The notes beneath the pieces were generated by a model. That model worked only from the letters and a program-made list of their open reading frames with translations, was not told where the DNA came from and searched no databases. The position numbers and the translations under genes were made by a program. From contig JAHLWZ010000358.1 of assembly GCA_020536535.1 (NCBI GenBank), positions 6,613-62,546 of the forward strand: a DNA stretch of 55,934 nucleotides, written 5' to 3'. Each line of letters opens with the position of its first letter. Positions within the stretch are counted from its first letter, which is position 1. Positions 34,179 through 46,325 of the stretch are shown piece by piece. Source of the DNA: Pelomyxa schiedti (lineage: Eukaryota > Evosea > Pelobiontida > Pelomyxidae).

Positions 34179-37100
34179 ATGGCGGGAGCCAACACATGTC
34201 GAGGCCGGAAGTACGTGCTGTGTGGCGTCTCTGTCGATTTTCCGTACGAGGCTTATCCCTGCCAACTCGTGTACATGGAAAAAGTTATTCAAGCGCTCAA
34301 CAATGTGTGTGCCAACTGATCTTTTTTTTTTTTTTTTTTCTTCCTCTTTTTTTCTCTTTTTTTCGCCGTCCATTTTTGTTGTTGTGCGTTGGTGTTAATC
34401 TTGTTGCGTATCCTCAACCTCTTTCGATTATCAGAGGCAAAATGCACTCTTAGAGAGTCCCACTGGCACAGGCAAGACTCTTTGCCTGCTGTGCTCTGCT
34501 CTCTCTTGGCAAAGAGAACAGTTGTTGGTCAAGTTGCAGTACAACTGGGTGGATTCTCAGGTCATGAAAGCTGTTCAGGAGGACGAGGAAGAAGACGAAG
34601 AAAAGGTGGCTGCTGACACTGCTTCTGCTAAATCTGTTGCTACTGCCTTGGTCAAGTCTGTTGTGGATAATAGTTCTTGTAAGAACTCAAGCGAGGAGGT
34701 CGGCCATACCACTGTTGTTCCCTCCTCAGGCAGTGTCGGGCTTAAGAACTCAATGGGAGATAGCGGCAATGATGATAGCACCTTGGTGTTTGATGTGTTC
34801 CATGATGATGTTTGCCTGGATACACACGTTGACAGCGTTCAATCTTCCAGCTCAGATCACACTCAGCAAAGTGAAGAAACGGAAGAAGAAAAACCACCAA
34901 GACCTCCTAAGATCATTTATACATCAAGAACCCACTCCCAACTCACACAAGTCATAAAGGAATTCAGAAGATCAAGTTACCAGTAGGTTTTTATTTCCCT
35001 ACGTCATACAAATGAACAAACAACCAACCACAGAGTGTCAAATGGCCTTCTTGGAGCACGGTCCCAGCTTTGTTTAGAACCAGCAGTGCGTAAATTACCT
35101 GCCACAGCTCAAAACCAGGCTTGCAATGCCCGCACATCTCGCAACGAGTGTAAACTTCGCAACAATTTATCGGGTGGAGTAGCAACCAAATTAACAGTTC
35201 TTTCACTGATAGAGCTATAGATAAACAAGTTGAACACCCCAAAGATTTTTTGGAACTGCTCCGGGCAACTGTGGATGACAAAGTGGCCTGGGATATTGGT
35301 GATTCCAGTACACTTTTTCCCCCAGTTATTCTAACTGGTTCACCCAAGAGGATCTCGAAAAAGTTGGAAGAGAGAACAATATTTGCCCCTATTACCTTAG
35401 TAGAGAGACAATTCAAAAAGCAGACGTTCTGTTCATGCCATACAATTACTTGATCGACCCAAAAATACGGTGAGTAAAATCTCAGCTTAGTCAGTGTTCC
35501 TGTTTCACAAAGTTTCAGTGCCACACAAGCAATAGATTGGACTGATTCTGTGGTTATATTTGACGAAGCCCACAATTTGGTACTTACATTAGATTCCTAA
35601 AAAACAAAAGGCTAACGACTTCACAGGATTCTGTGTGCCAGGATGCTATTTCCGTGGAACTAACTCCAGAAGACTTGAATGGTTGCTTGCGGGAACTCGA
35701 TGACTGTATTGAAGTACTGAAACAGAATACTATCCCAACTGAAAACAACCCTCCTCTTGTCGATTTTTTTCATCTCAAAGGTAGAAATTTTATTTTATTA
35801 CTACCCAATGTTCATTATCCCTCAGATATTATTGCCGCCATTCAGACTCAAATTAGTGCATTGTACACTGCTGTCCGTTCTGGTGCCCCTCTGGATGTCA
35901 ATCCTCGACCAACAATCTCTACTGATGGTGACAATTATCGATGTGCGACCTTTGTTGGAAGTTACTTCCGCAACCTTCTTGAAAAAAGTGGAATTGCTGG
36001 TGATCAAGGCGACACAATTGTTTCCATTCTGTCTACCGCAGTGCAGAGCTTGCAAGATGGTACCATCCCATGGGAGGAGAATCAAAACTTTAGACTGGCA
36101 TAATAACTGGACACTATATAGCAGGATCACAGCATGCACATTTAGACCACTTCTCTGAGGCACTTAAGCTATCATTCTTTGTTGAACCCAAAGATGCAGA
36201 CAGATACCTCAAGGTTCATTCACCATATTCTATTTTTAAAATTGAATCTTAGACACTAGTAGGTTCATATCTTCACTCAGAAAAGTCAGTGGTGCCTAGG
36301 ATATTGGTGTTTTAGTCCTGCTCTCGCACTCCGTTCCCTACTTGGAACTGGAATTAGATGCATGTAGGTATTATCTACTTGACCTATTGACAATAAGCAA
36401 CTTCTCTACCAGGATTTTGACTAGTGGTACATTATCTCCACTTGACGCGCTAGAGCAAGAGCTTGGAGTACCGTTTCCTATCAAATTAGAGAACTCTCAT
36501 GTGGTCCCACTCGAAAACGTATGGGGTTGTATTGTTTCTTCTGGTAAGTAAAACGGTTTCAATAATATGCCTCTTTTTACACAAACTTAGGTACAAGAAA
36601 GATAGTCCCTCTTAACTCAGGTTACCAAAATCGCTCCTCCGCAGCATATCAAATGGAAGTTGGGGACATAATAGGTATTGGAGTGGACCCCTTGTCCTCT
36701 CATTCTCAAGTTATCCCAGCTGGTGTCTCGCGGGTAACACCTGGTGGAGTTCTTGTATTTTTTCCGTCATATTATATGCTTACATCTTGCATTACTCTTT
36801 GGAGCCAAGAAGTAACCTTCTTACCCATATAAATGAATACTGATTTGAAAAAGCGCAATGGTGCTTGCATAATGAATTTAATTAAACAGTACAAGACTGT
36901 TGTCACAGAGGTGGGTCTACTTGGCCCTAATTTTACCAGCTCACATGACCTATGTAGCCACGAAATATGACCCAGTTCAATGCCGTAATACAACAATATA
37001 ATGATGAGGTGGCTCAACCAACAAACCGCGGTGCCATTTTTCTAGCTGTTGCGCGAGGCAAGGTGTTTACACCCCACCTCCTACAGGAGAGAGATATTTA

Positions 37101-38694
37101 CTGTGATCCTTCCAGGTGAGTGAAGGTATTGACTTTTCCGACCACCACGCACGAGCTGTTGTAGTAGTGGGCCTCCCATTCCCCAATCTTCAAGATGCAA
37201 AGGCAGGCTCGTACCGATCAAATTCCAACTTTGGTAACATGAAGCAAGGTGAAACTCAAAAGACAGTATATGGATGAAGCACCACCAAATCCAGAGGTCC
37301 TTCACTTCTTATTTTTTTATTGTTTACATCTTTCTGCCAGTGTAAGCCCTTGTCAGGTGAAGATTGGTATACCCAGCAAGCAACACGTGCAGTCAATCAA
37401 GCAATAGGGAGGGTTATTAGACACATTGCGGATTTTGGGGCAATTTTGTTATGTGACGAACGGTTCAGTCGTCCCAAATTGCGTGAAGCTCTTTCTAGGT
37501 ATTGATTACTCTTCAGTGTCAACGAAACATTGATCCAAGAAAGGTGGTTACGTCCATGCCTTCAATCCTTTCAAACCTGGGGTGACACATTATCCAACCT
37601 CACGAAATTCTTCAATATGCACCACACCAAATACCTCAGTGTGGTAGCGCCAGGTGCTGTGACTGCACCTCCAGCAATAATTCCCTTGACCAATCCAAAG
37701 TCCCCTGCGAAAAAAATCTCACCAACTCCCATGTCTGTGCAGTATCTCAAGTCCCCCAACCACCCCCCAGCCAAACCCAGCACCAAAATGGAAACTTCGT
37801 CTGTGACATCACCTCTCAAAACAGAACTAATATGTAGAACTTCTGCTTCGTCAGTATTCCGAGGCCACTCCAACCCCGCAGTGGCTCTTCAAAACAAACA
37901 TCTTGACACTAACCAGCCTCAGTCGACCCCCCAGCACCCCAAGCTGCAAGCACAAATGCAACCCCAGCCTCGGGCACAAATACCTCCAGCTCCTGCTTCT
38001 CCACAACAGCCTAACCGACAGGTTGCAATTGCAGACTCTCCTACTAAAGGCAGGTCAAGTAATTCAAGCACATTCTTAGTCCAGGTAAGCATGCACACTT
38101 ACCTTTTTAGGTGACACAATGTGTAGGTTAAAGCAGTTCTCTCTGTGGAAAATTATACAATTTTCACGGAAAAACTCAACCAATTCAAGCAAGAGACCAA
38201 AAGCAAATCGAGCAGCAAGATTTCCAAACGTGCACTGGCAATTCTACGTGAGGTGAATACCCACCCCTTTCAAACCCTATCACCTTTTACACCCACAATA
38301 GGCAGAAGTTCTACTGGAGGGGCATCCCGGACTTGTATCAGAATTCCTCATGTTTGTGCCGGCAAACCTACGGGGCCACCTCAGCCCCATCAAAGCAACA
38401 AAACCCACAACGGAACCCAACCCACAACCCCAAACAACAACCCCACCAACATCTACAACTACAACAACAACAACCACCAGTGGCATTACAACAACATCAA
38501 CTACGGCCGGATCAGGCTCACCAACAGAAACCCCTCCAAAACAAAAACACACCACCAGTGACAAGGAAACGATTCAAGAAAATCAACCGAACCTCATCCA
38601 GGAAGCTTTGCCTTTGAAAAGGTCACCATCCCCTGTGAATGACAATCCCGCCGCCACAGCCTCCCCATCAAAGAAACAACGCATGGGATTGTAG
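34179..38694 (+). CDS. RTEL1: RTEL1-type Fe-S DNA helicase
   Basis: ATG 34179 is followed by [20 protein letters not shown] and, after an intron with a long T-run, [20 protein letters not shown] (Q-motif region and Walker A). An acidic insertion of about 130 residues precedes [19 protein letters not shown]. The Fe-S region is visible near 35050-35170 (Cys of QLCLEP, NQACNA and NECKL). Motif II is [10 protein letters not shown] near 35555. The second RecA domain shows [38 protein letters not shown] and [24 protein letters not shown]1 unwinds D-loops, T-loops and G-quadruplexes to protect telomeres and limit recombination. The C-terminal part is Pro/Gln/Thr-rich with a harmonin-N-like helical stretch ([20 protein letters not shown], joined over an intron near 38260), as in animal RTEL1. 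No C-terminal RING is seen. Confidence 0.9.
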
Positions 38695-38803
38695 ACGCCC
38701 ACCTTTCACCTCAAAACTTGTTGTTGTTGTAAAAGAAAAAAACCCAAGCTTGGTTGGTGCTTTGCCTAATTATGAGATTATTGCTATCATTTAATTTAGT
38801 GTC

Positions 38804-40321
38804 CTACTCCTTGGAGTCGATGATGCCGCCTTCCGAGATGGTGAAAATAGCTTCTTCTTCGGGAAGGCAGGGACTATCATACACCTGTTGATGTGGTTAG
38901 GGTTTTGAAGGGCAGAAAGTGCATTGTGTACCTTACAAATCCTCTGTTCACCTTTTCCTTTGCGTAAGAAGAGCCGAGTTGTGCTGGCATGAGCCAATAC
39001 ATGACCCCCAATGGGCTTTTTAGGATCGGCTACAAACATAGCACCAGCGCCTGGGTCGGCACATACTTGGTTGCTCATTAGAACTGCGATGTTGAACTCT
39101 TCACTACTACAACGTTAGTGCTTTATAACAGGCTATAGTTGCTTGCCTGATCTTAACCATCCTGCTTAACATTTTCCCAAGTCTTTGCTGCCTCTCTGCC
39201 AGTTCTCCTCTTAAATTAATGTGAGTACAGAATTCATTGATTAAAAGGCTGGTACCTTCCAGTGAAATCCACGCGGAAGAGTGCGGTAACGCTATCCACA
39301 ACAAGTAGCGCGAATTTTTCTTCAACCATCCTGGCAGCAACTTTTATTGAATGAATTGAGTGTCACAATTAGCCGTTACGGGTGTACCTTCTGTGAGAAG
39401 ATCCATTTGTTGCTCATGAGTATATGCTAAATAAAAAAGCGGTCACCAAAAGTCTTTTGCTCTCAAATACCTCGAGCATAGAGCACATTGTCAAGGACAA
39501 CCTAAGAGACTTAAATGAAAGAACCAGTTATAATGCAATTACTTCTGGATTCAAGTTGAACCGGGCAGCAATTTTTTCTATGCGTTCAGGTCGAAATGTT
39601 CCCTCTATAGATAGTTAGTAGGTATTTAAAACTGCGACATACCAGTATCTATGTAGGCTATTTTCCCTTCCCCCCCACCCATTGATCTAGGAAGCATTGC
39701 CGTCACCGCAACTGTGTGGCATAACTGAGTTTTTCCTGTGCGAAATTCACCAAATACTTCGGTTATTCCCATGGACTCAATGCCTCCCTGGAAAATGTTT
39801 AAAGAAAGAGGTTATCAATGGAAGTACTTTGAGAAGAGTATCCAGGGCGGAACTTGGAAACAATTAGTTTCTTTTCCAAAAAAAAGTGACTATACCTCCC
39901 AGTAGTTATTCTGACCAACTCCTTTCTATATTTTCGTAAGGACTTGTCGCTGGAAGGCATTACCTTCTGTGATAAAGCTCACTTCCAGTGATGAAAGATA
40001 TAGAACGAATTTTGGCTGCTGCTTCCAACAGTTTCTCTACTTTTTGCTCTGATATCCCTTTTACATTGATCAAATCTTTCCTAGTCCTCATCAGCACAGA
40101 CTGTTGAAAAAGAAGCCCATTACTTTTGAGGAGGGGAAAAATAGAAAAACCTCAACGGTGTGGCACCCAGCAGCTTTGAGCTTGGTTATATCTCCAACAT
40201 TGATGCCGTGAAGTTGCAAATCGTCGATCGAATGATACCCTAGTTGTCTCTCTTCTCCTTCATCTGCCTCGGCTGAAGTTGTGGCAGAGGATGTTGTTTT
40301 GACTGCGGCTGCAGTGGTCAT
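38804..40321 (-). CDS. DMC1: Meiotic recombinase DMC1
   Basis: ATG at 40321 ([16 protein letters not shown]) leads to the N-terminal helix-hairpin-helix part ([20 protein letters not shown]; then [16 protein letters not shown]). The RecA core has [20 protein letters not shown] (Walker A near 39750), the Walker B strand [18 protein letters not shown] near 39290, and [20 protein letters not shown]. It ends with TNQV-like [30 protein letters not shown] and IIDSKE. The 'GIESM' wording and the C-terminal pattern favour DMC1 over RAD51. It forms filaments on single-stranded DNA during meiosis, so the organism probably has a sexual cycle. The gene is tail to tail with RTEL1, 109 bp apart. Exons are split by many introns of about 40-60 nt. 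Confidence 0.92.
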
Positions 40322-40730
40322 TGTGTTTGAAACCACAAATATGGAGCACCTATTATTAAAAATACCAAACTGAGATCTCCTTCGTGTGCCAGAATATAAA
40401 CCTCGCGCAGGGGAATTACTATGCCAATGGAACAACAAAAACATAATGACAAGTTGTCAAATCTCCTTGGACTTCGTGGTTCATTTCACAAAACGGCGTA
40501 TCAATGTCACAATACCACTTGACGTCACACGTGCACCCAACCGTCATTTCGTTGTTCTTGTGCAGTCAACCGTCACTGCCCCCCAACAAAAGGGTGAAAG
40601 CATCGAACACACAACCCGCTTCTGGAACCCCACTTCCATCAGATCAACGAAACAAAACGAAAGGGCGACAAAGAAAAAAAACAACCAAAGACCAAAGCAC
40701 CAGTAGAAGAAGAAAGAAACACCACCGCAG
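40322..40730. other. Divergent promoter region between DMC1 and ATP-citrate lyase
   Basis: This 409-bp interval separates two divergent genes. A plus-strand open frame starting at ATG 40446 codes for 86 residues rich in basic amino acids, but it has no recognised domain and no better start context. No repeat or RNA gene was seen. Promoter elements for both genes are expected here. Confidence 0.4.
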
Positions 40731-43575
40731 ATGCCGCGCCGGCGAACGAGGGAGTACGACGCCAAGCGGTTGTTGTCCCAGCACGCGCCACGTCTGATGA
40801 CGACGTCGGCGTCGGGGGGAGGAGGAGGCGTGGGCGTGGGCGTGGGCGTCGGGGTCGGCGGAGTGGGCGTCGGCGGGGGGCTTGGGCTCCTGAGATGGTG
40901 GGGCCTCGAGCTGGTGTCCTCGTGCTGCCCCGCGTCGCCGTCCACGACGCCGCAGGACCTGGCCCTGGCCGACGTGCGGTCGTCGGGGGGCTCGTCGTCC
41001 GCGTCGGTGGGCGCGACGGCCTCTCCCATAATCCCGCCGCAGGCCATGGTCGTCGACTTGGTGCCGTGCGTGCAAGTCAACAAGGACACGGACTTGGCCA
41101 GGCTGGCCATGGCCCACCCGTGGATCAACGCCACCAAGTTGGTGTGCAAGGCCGACGATCTGATAATTGGACAAAGGAAAGCTTATGATTTGGCTCTGAT
41201 TGATGCCACGCTTGAGGATGTGTGTAATTTTTTTATTTCTTTTATCATGAACAATTCTCTAGCCACACTTAATAGTTTTTTTTTTTTTTTTGACTTTACC
41301 TCTGTTTTCTTAAATGTTATCAGGTTGTGAAGTTCATTGATGCTACCTCAAAGAGGAGCGTAACTGTAAACTCTGTAACTGGTATGCCTATTCCGTTACA
41401 GTGAAGTGTAATTGGCTCTCGCAGGCATAGTTTCAAATTTCCTTGTTGAGCCGTTTGTTCCCCATAGGCGGGAAGATGAATTTTATCTTTCCATTTCCTC
41501 AGAGAGACTTGGGAATAGGTTACTTCCCTGAACCAGTTACTGCTTTCCTTTACCTATTTGGAAGAATTCAATTCGGTCCACGTGGAGAAACAGTTGAGCA
41601 GCGCTATAATGAATTGCACAACATGTTTATTCCGCTTGATTGTAGTATAGCACCAGCACCTATTATCCAGGTTTTATGTCCCAACATATCTAGCGTGCCT
41701 CCTGCTAGAATTGCCGAGTTTATTTGTATTGCATATAAGGTTCGGTTACACTTTTCAGCAGTACTCTAAATCAAAAGGAAAGATGTTTGAGGATCTCGAA
41801 TTTACTTTCATGGAGTTCAACCCAGTGGTCTTCTTACCACCCGACGGCTGTGTAGCTCCTCTAAGTATGCAAGCTGAACTGGACCACGTGTGTGTACTAA
41901 CTTTTTGTCTTCCCTCTTCTTTATTTCTTATTCTTGAAGAAACCTAATAAACATGTACAAAGGCATCCTGGTTCCGTAATAACAAAAAGTGGGGAGATAC
42001 AGACTTCCCTCGTGTTTTTGGGTTGCATTCACCTGAGGAGGAATATGTTACTCAATTGGATGCTTTGGTAAAATCCCTTTGACACATCACATTGTTTCAC
42101 ACAACATCTAGAGCTCATCTTCATTGAAATTGCATGTAATTAATCCAAGAGGTCGTATCTGGTGCATTGTAGCTGGTGCAGGGGCATCAATGGTATTGGC
42201 AGATACTATTGACCATGCAGGAATGATTGCTGATCTTGCTAACTTCGGGGAATACGCAGGTAATCATTTCGAGGAAACCTGCGTTCCCCTAACTGCTTGA
42301 AGGTAACCCCGACGAAGAGGAAACATACAACTTTGCACGTACAATAATACAGCTTTCCACTAGCAACTATGATGGGAGAGGAAGGGTCTTGCTTGTAGGT
42401 GGAGGGATTGCCAACTTTACTGATGTATCTATCACTTTCAAGGTTCATCAAGCCCATTTCCCCAGTTTAACTAATTAATCCTGACCCCCTCCCCCTCCCA
42501 CTTCAAAACCTATCTCTGTATCTCCTCCCGTATCTTCCCCCAGGGAATTGCTCATGCCATACGGGAGTACCAGGATGGCCTCAAGCAAGTGCGCGCCCGG
42601 GTATATGTAAGGCGTGCGGGGCCCAACTATGTGCCAGCACTCAAAATCATGCGCGAGCTTGCGGCCGAGACCGGCCTGCAGATCAGCGTGTACGGCCCGG
42701 AGCTCCCGATGACCGCCATCGTGCCCATGGCCGTGGAGTACCTCAAGTCCATGGACGCCGCGGCCGCCGCTCAGCCCCAGGCACCCACGGGCCCAGTTCA
42801 GCCCGGCACCACCACATCCACATCCACATCGACAACATCCTCGTCATCATCCGGCTCAACGGCAGCAACATCCACAAACTCCGCAACCAATTCTGCAACG
42901 ACGACAACAACAGCCACCGGCACCGGCTCCTCTTCAGCATCCGCAGCCACATCAACATCAACATCACCATCAATAGCAACAGCAACAGCAGCGACCACAA
43001 CAGCGTCGGCTTCGCAGGCCAACTCATCGGCGACGTCGCCCTCTGCGTCACCGTCGACTTTGGCGTCGTCTACGTCGATGGACTACCTCAGCAGGTTTGA
43101 CGGGGTGGCTCAGAACTTGCAGCAGAGCGCCTCTGCCCTCGACTACACGAGCGTCTTTGACGGAGTCAAGCTGTGCCGGCCCGAGGCCCAGCCGCCGTCC
43201 TTGTCAACGTCGGCCCCAACGCCCTCCTCCTCCTCGTCGTCGTCAGCATTGGCGTCTTCGTCTTCGTCTTCGTCTGCTCGAACTTCTCAGGAGCAGCAGA
43301 GGGCACCTCCGTCGTTGATCAAACTTCCTCCTCCACCGATTCCTCTGCAGATTGTGGAACTGGACACTGCAAGTTTGCAGTCGTCGCTGATGCAACTCCC
43401 ACAGCAGCAGCAACAACAACAACAACACCAACAGCAGGTGCAGCCGCCACCGCGGGGTTATGGGTCGCCGTCATCGTCGTCGTCTTCGTCGCCCTACGAC
43501 TCGGACGATACCCCTCCAATGACGCCACCGCCTCACGATCTCAACAGTGTTGTACTATCGGAAAAACAAGAATAA
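40731..43575 (+). CDS. ACLA: ATP-citrate lyase, A-type (N-terminal) subunit with low-complexity insertions
   Basis: MPRRRTREYDAKRLLSQHAP matches the start of the ATP-citrate lyase ATP-grasp domain. A Gly/Val and Ser-rich insertion of about 75 residues follows, encoded by a GC-rich minisatellite. The fold then resumes: DTDLARLAMAHPWINATKLV, KAYDLALIDATLEDVVKFID over an intron, NFLVEPFVPHRREDEFYLSI, MFEDLEFTFMEFNPVVFL, and WCIVAGAGASMVLADTI. Next come LLVGGGIANFTDVSITFKGI and LQISVYGPELPMTAIVPMAV, where the split A subunit normally ends. The last ~270 residues are Ser/Thr/Ala/Gln/Pro low complexity. The enzyme makes cytosolic acetyl-CoA and oxaloacetate from citrate with a separate B subunit, not present in this window. 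Start context and the catalytic core are clear. Confidence 0.9.
40821..40879 (+). repeat. GGGCGT-type minisatellite in ACLA exon 1
   Basis: Tandem GTGGGC/GTCGGG units run in frame with the lyase gene and encode a (Gly-Val) repeat. This lies inside the part of the ATP-grasp domain that is compact in other organisms. Confidence 0.8.
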
Positions 43576-43779
43576 ACCACCGGCCGTGTTAACTTTTTTT
43601 CTCACTGCTCAATCTCACTGTGTGCTGGATAGCCAGAACAGTTCCTTTTTTAGTGCGTTTTCTCACTGAGCTAAAAAAAGAAGAAAATTCTCTTTTATAC
43701 GAAACGTCGTTCGCATTTTTAATTAAACACAAAAAACCCCCGACAATAACAAGCCATAACATTCACCCGAACAATAACA

Positions 43780-45730
43780 ATGTCTGTCGTACTAGAAAAC
43801 AACACGGTCGTCCGCGGCATACTCAATGTCGGTAATACGTGTTACTTGAACTCCGCGATCCAAGTACTTTTTCACGCCAACGGATTCGCGTCGCGTTTGG
43901 AGCTTCATCGACCTCGTAATGCTGACTGCATCGCCAGGCGATGTTTGTCGTGTGTACTTAAGGTACCTATGGCTCTCTGGTTCTCAAGTGCTAACTTTTT
44001 TGCAGAGCTCATTAGAGCGATACCGTAAAGATTCGGTCACGGACTTGTACGAATTACGAGAATTACTGGCCGCTAAGAACTACGAGTTCCGGGCTGACCA
44101 TATGGCCGATTCCGCTGAAGCACTGGTATGTGTTTATCTTGTGGTCTCTTTTCTCACACTTCTCTCAAGACGTTCATATTGGACAGTTTTGATCAAGAGC
44201 TTATGCAGTCTTTCTTGCTTTCTGACACGATGCTTGTATGCGATTTTTATGCGCGAATTCCTTTTAATAGTCGTTCAAGGGAACGTGTCAACACTGCCGT
44301 GAAGTTGTTACTACTGAGTATTCCGTACCAATATGTGTGGTACCTCAGAAAACGTGCGCACAGCTAGAATACCTTTTCCTTCCTCACCGTTCTGTAGGCT
44401 CACAGATCAGCATTGGGACCTCAATGCTGCTATTGTTTCTTCACTCCGGCATCCTATGTCATGTCCGGTTAGTCAATACCCCATTTTTCTATTCATTAAC
44501 TTGTTTGTAGCACTGTCAAAGTAGTGTGACGCAGGATGCCCTACTTAAGGAACCAGCAAATGTTCTAATAAGTCTCACAGGTTTTTCCTCGCCTTCTGCT
44601 CCTCTTGACTTAAAATTTACGCAGATGCGGGAGGCTTTTATTTTGGTTCCAGTGTTGCCAGTCATCTGGGTACTCATGGCTCTCTGAGAGATTTGAACCT
44701 TGAGGGGACACATTATAAACTCCACGGTCTTGTTTCTTTCGCTCATGCCCACTACACGGCTTGGCTTCTCTCCGGGTCTGAATGTGTTGAAATTAGTGAC
44801 AGCTGGACGGCAAAGGTTTGAAAATTGAACATTATCACATAGTTTGACTAATATATCTAGCACGACTTGCGTGCACTTCTAGATATCCCTCATCCAACAC
44901 TTCTGATGTACAGCCGTGCCGTAGAGCAGAGCGAGCCACAGCAACGTGATTACTCTTTCCAGGAGCTGCAGAACAATCAAAGTCAACAGCACGTGAGTGA
45001 AACCGAGACCCAGTACCTTAGAACCAAGCCTAGTTACTATCAAGCTGGTCAACCTTCTGATTCGGCATTGTATCCATCCAGGTCACTTTACAGCACCAGG
45101 CCCCGGTACCCACAAGAAAACGGGTACACTATGGGCATAACACAGAATCCTACAAGAGGAGTTGATGACACGATCAAACCGGTGCCATATGAGCAATTTG
45201 CTGCTAGATTGCGAGCAGTTTCACCTGAAGCTCTCTCTGATCCTCTCAACTCTTTCCAGCCAGCGCATAATCCTTACACGAAATTGTCCTACAATACCCA
45301 ACCACAGCTACAGCCGCAGCCACAAATTCTATCTCCCTCCTACAACCAACAACAACCCCAACCCCCTACTGACAGGTAATTTCTCCCTCTTCTCCCTTTT
45401 CTGTTTAGTGTCACATGCCCGTCACCCCGGCTCTCAGCCGCAGCCAGTCTCGTCACGTCATTCACTCTTCAGTTCATTTGTGCATCACACCGTCTCTCAC
45501 AGTGCGCCGTTGCCGTTGCCATTGCCATAGCCTTAGTAGCAGCCAGCTCAGCCTCACCTGAATCAGAATCAGCCTTTCACTTGCTTGTTTTGTGTTGTGC
45601 ATTACACCTGGCCTCTCAGTCAACTTTAACTCTTTTTACTCACTTGTACTCTCAATACAGGACCACAGTGGTTATTGGAGGTCTGGCTTTGGCTGCAGCG
45701 TGCCTATTCATTGGTCACATGATCCCCTAA
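43780..45730 (+). CDS. Ubiquitin-specific protease (USP) with C-terminal transmembrane anchor
   Basis: ATG 43780 is followed by the Cys box GILNVGNTCYLNSAIQVLFH with the catalytic Cys at residue 21. The enzyme is small, and the ubiquitin-binding fingers are short or degenerate. The His box is LHGLVSFAHAHYTAWLLSG, then VEISDSWTAK, with His-Tyr in the usual place. After the catalytic domain there is a ~150-residue Gln/Pro/Tyr-rich tail. An intron of about 285 nt, far longer than its neighbours, leads to a last exon from 45661 encoding VVIGGLALAAACLFIGHMIP. That is a single hydrophobic helix ending at the stop, a classical tail anchor. The protein would face the cytosol on the ER, mitochondrial or peroxisomal surface. 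USP identity is strong; the anchor rests on a phase-consistent splice. Confidence 0.82.
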
Positions 45731-45891
45731 GCAACAAACTACAACATTCCCAGTAGTTACACCATAACAAAATACAAAGATCACAACCACAGCAGTACCA
45801 CCAGAAAAAACCACACAAAAATAAAGAGGAAGAATTGAAGTATTTCTTTCCAAAACTTGTTCTTTTGTTTCCACTCTCATTCCATTTCGGC

Positions 45892-46152
45892 ATGTTGCTT
45901 CCCCAACTCTTAGAAAGGGAAATCAAATGGCTGCATAAAATAATCAACAGACGGAACGCTGTTGATTACCTGGGTCTCTTTTCTGCTGAGAGAGAATCCA
46001 AGAGAATAGAATTCATGTCCAATACAATCAGCAACCCAAAATGTGCACTTAAAATCCACACCACTCACACTCTTGCTGCCTTTTGGTCCGCCGGTCTTCT
46101 TGCTTTTGCTTGGGGTTCTCTAGTGATTATATTAGTCAATGGAATGGATTAA
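45892..46152 (+). CDS. Small membrane protein, 86 residues
   Basis: ATG 45892 opens a single-exon frame with an amphipathic N-terminus (MLLPQLLEREIKWLHKIINR), a charged middle and one strong C-terminal hydrophobic helix (FWSAGLLAFAWGSLVIILV). It follows the USP gene by 161 bp on the same strand. No family is recognised. The hydrophobic profile suggests a small membrane subunit or assembly factor. A TTG-initiated extension upstream is possible but has no ATG. Confidence 0.45.
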   Translation: MLLPQLLEREIKWLHKIINRRNAVDYLGLFSAERESKRIEFMSNTISNPKCALKIHTTHTLAAFWSAGLLAFAWGSLVIILVNGMD

Positions 46153-46177
46153 TATACGCCATAGTAGAGTGCTGGCT

Positions 46178-46262
46178 GGCAGCCCGAAAGACGCCCACAG
46201 CAGGACTCCAAAGTACGGGGAGAGCCGAGCCTGAGAAGGCTCCCCCTGAGGTGTGACACCCT
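46178..46262 (+). other. Small GC-rich segment able to form two hairpins
   Basis: GGGGAGAGCC pairs with GGCTCCCC around a short loop near 46217-46246, and GAGGTGT pairs with ACACCCTC just downstream near 46249-46264. This lies 60-145 bp upstream of the next start codon. It may be a structured 5' leader or a small RNA; nothing in it matches a known RNA family by eye. Confidence 0.3.
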
Positions 46263-46325
46263 CCAAAACCAAACCTCAACGACCACCCCACCAGCAGCCC
46301 TCTCCCACGAGAGAGGCTTGGCAAA

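Noticed and set aside
33882-34373. Minus-strand ORF of 163 codons
   Set aside because: It crosses hairpin 2 and the RTEL1 first exon in antisense; its Lys-rich start is the complement of the poly-T intron.
40446-40706. Plus ORF of 86 codons between DMC1 and ACLA
   Set aside because: It has no recognised domain, ends in a basic low-complexity run and lies in an expected divergent promoter, so I did not call it a gene.
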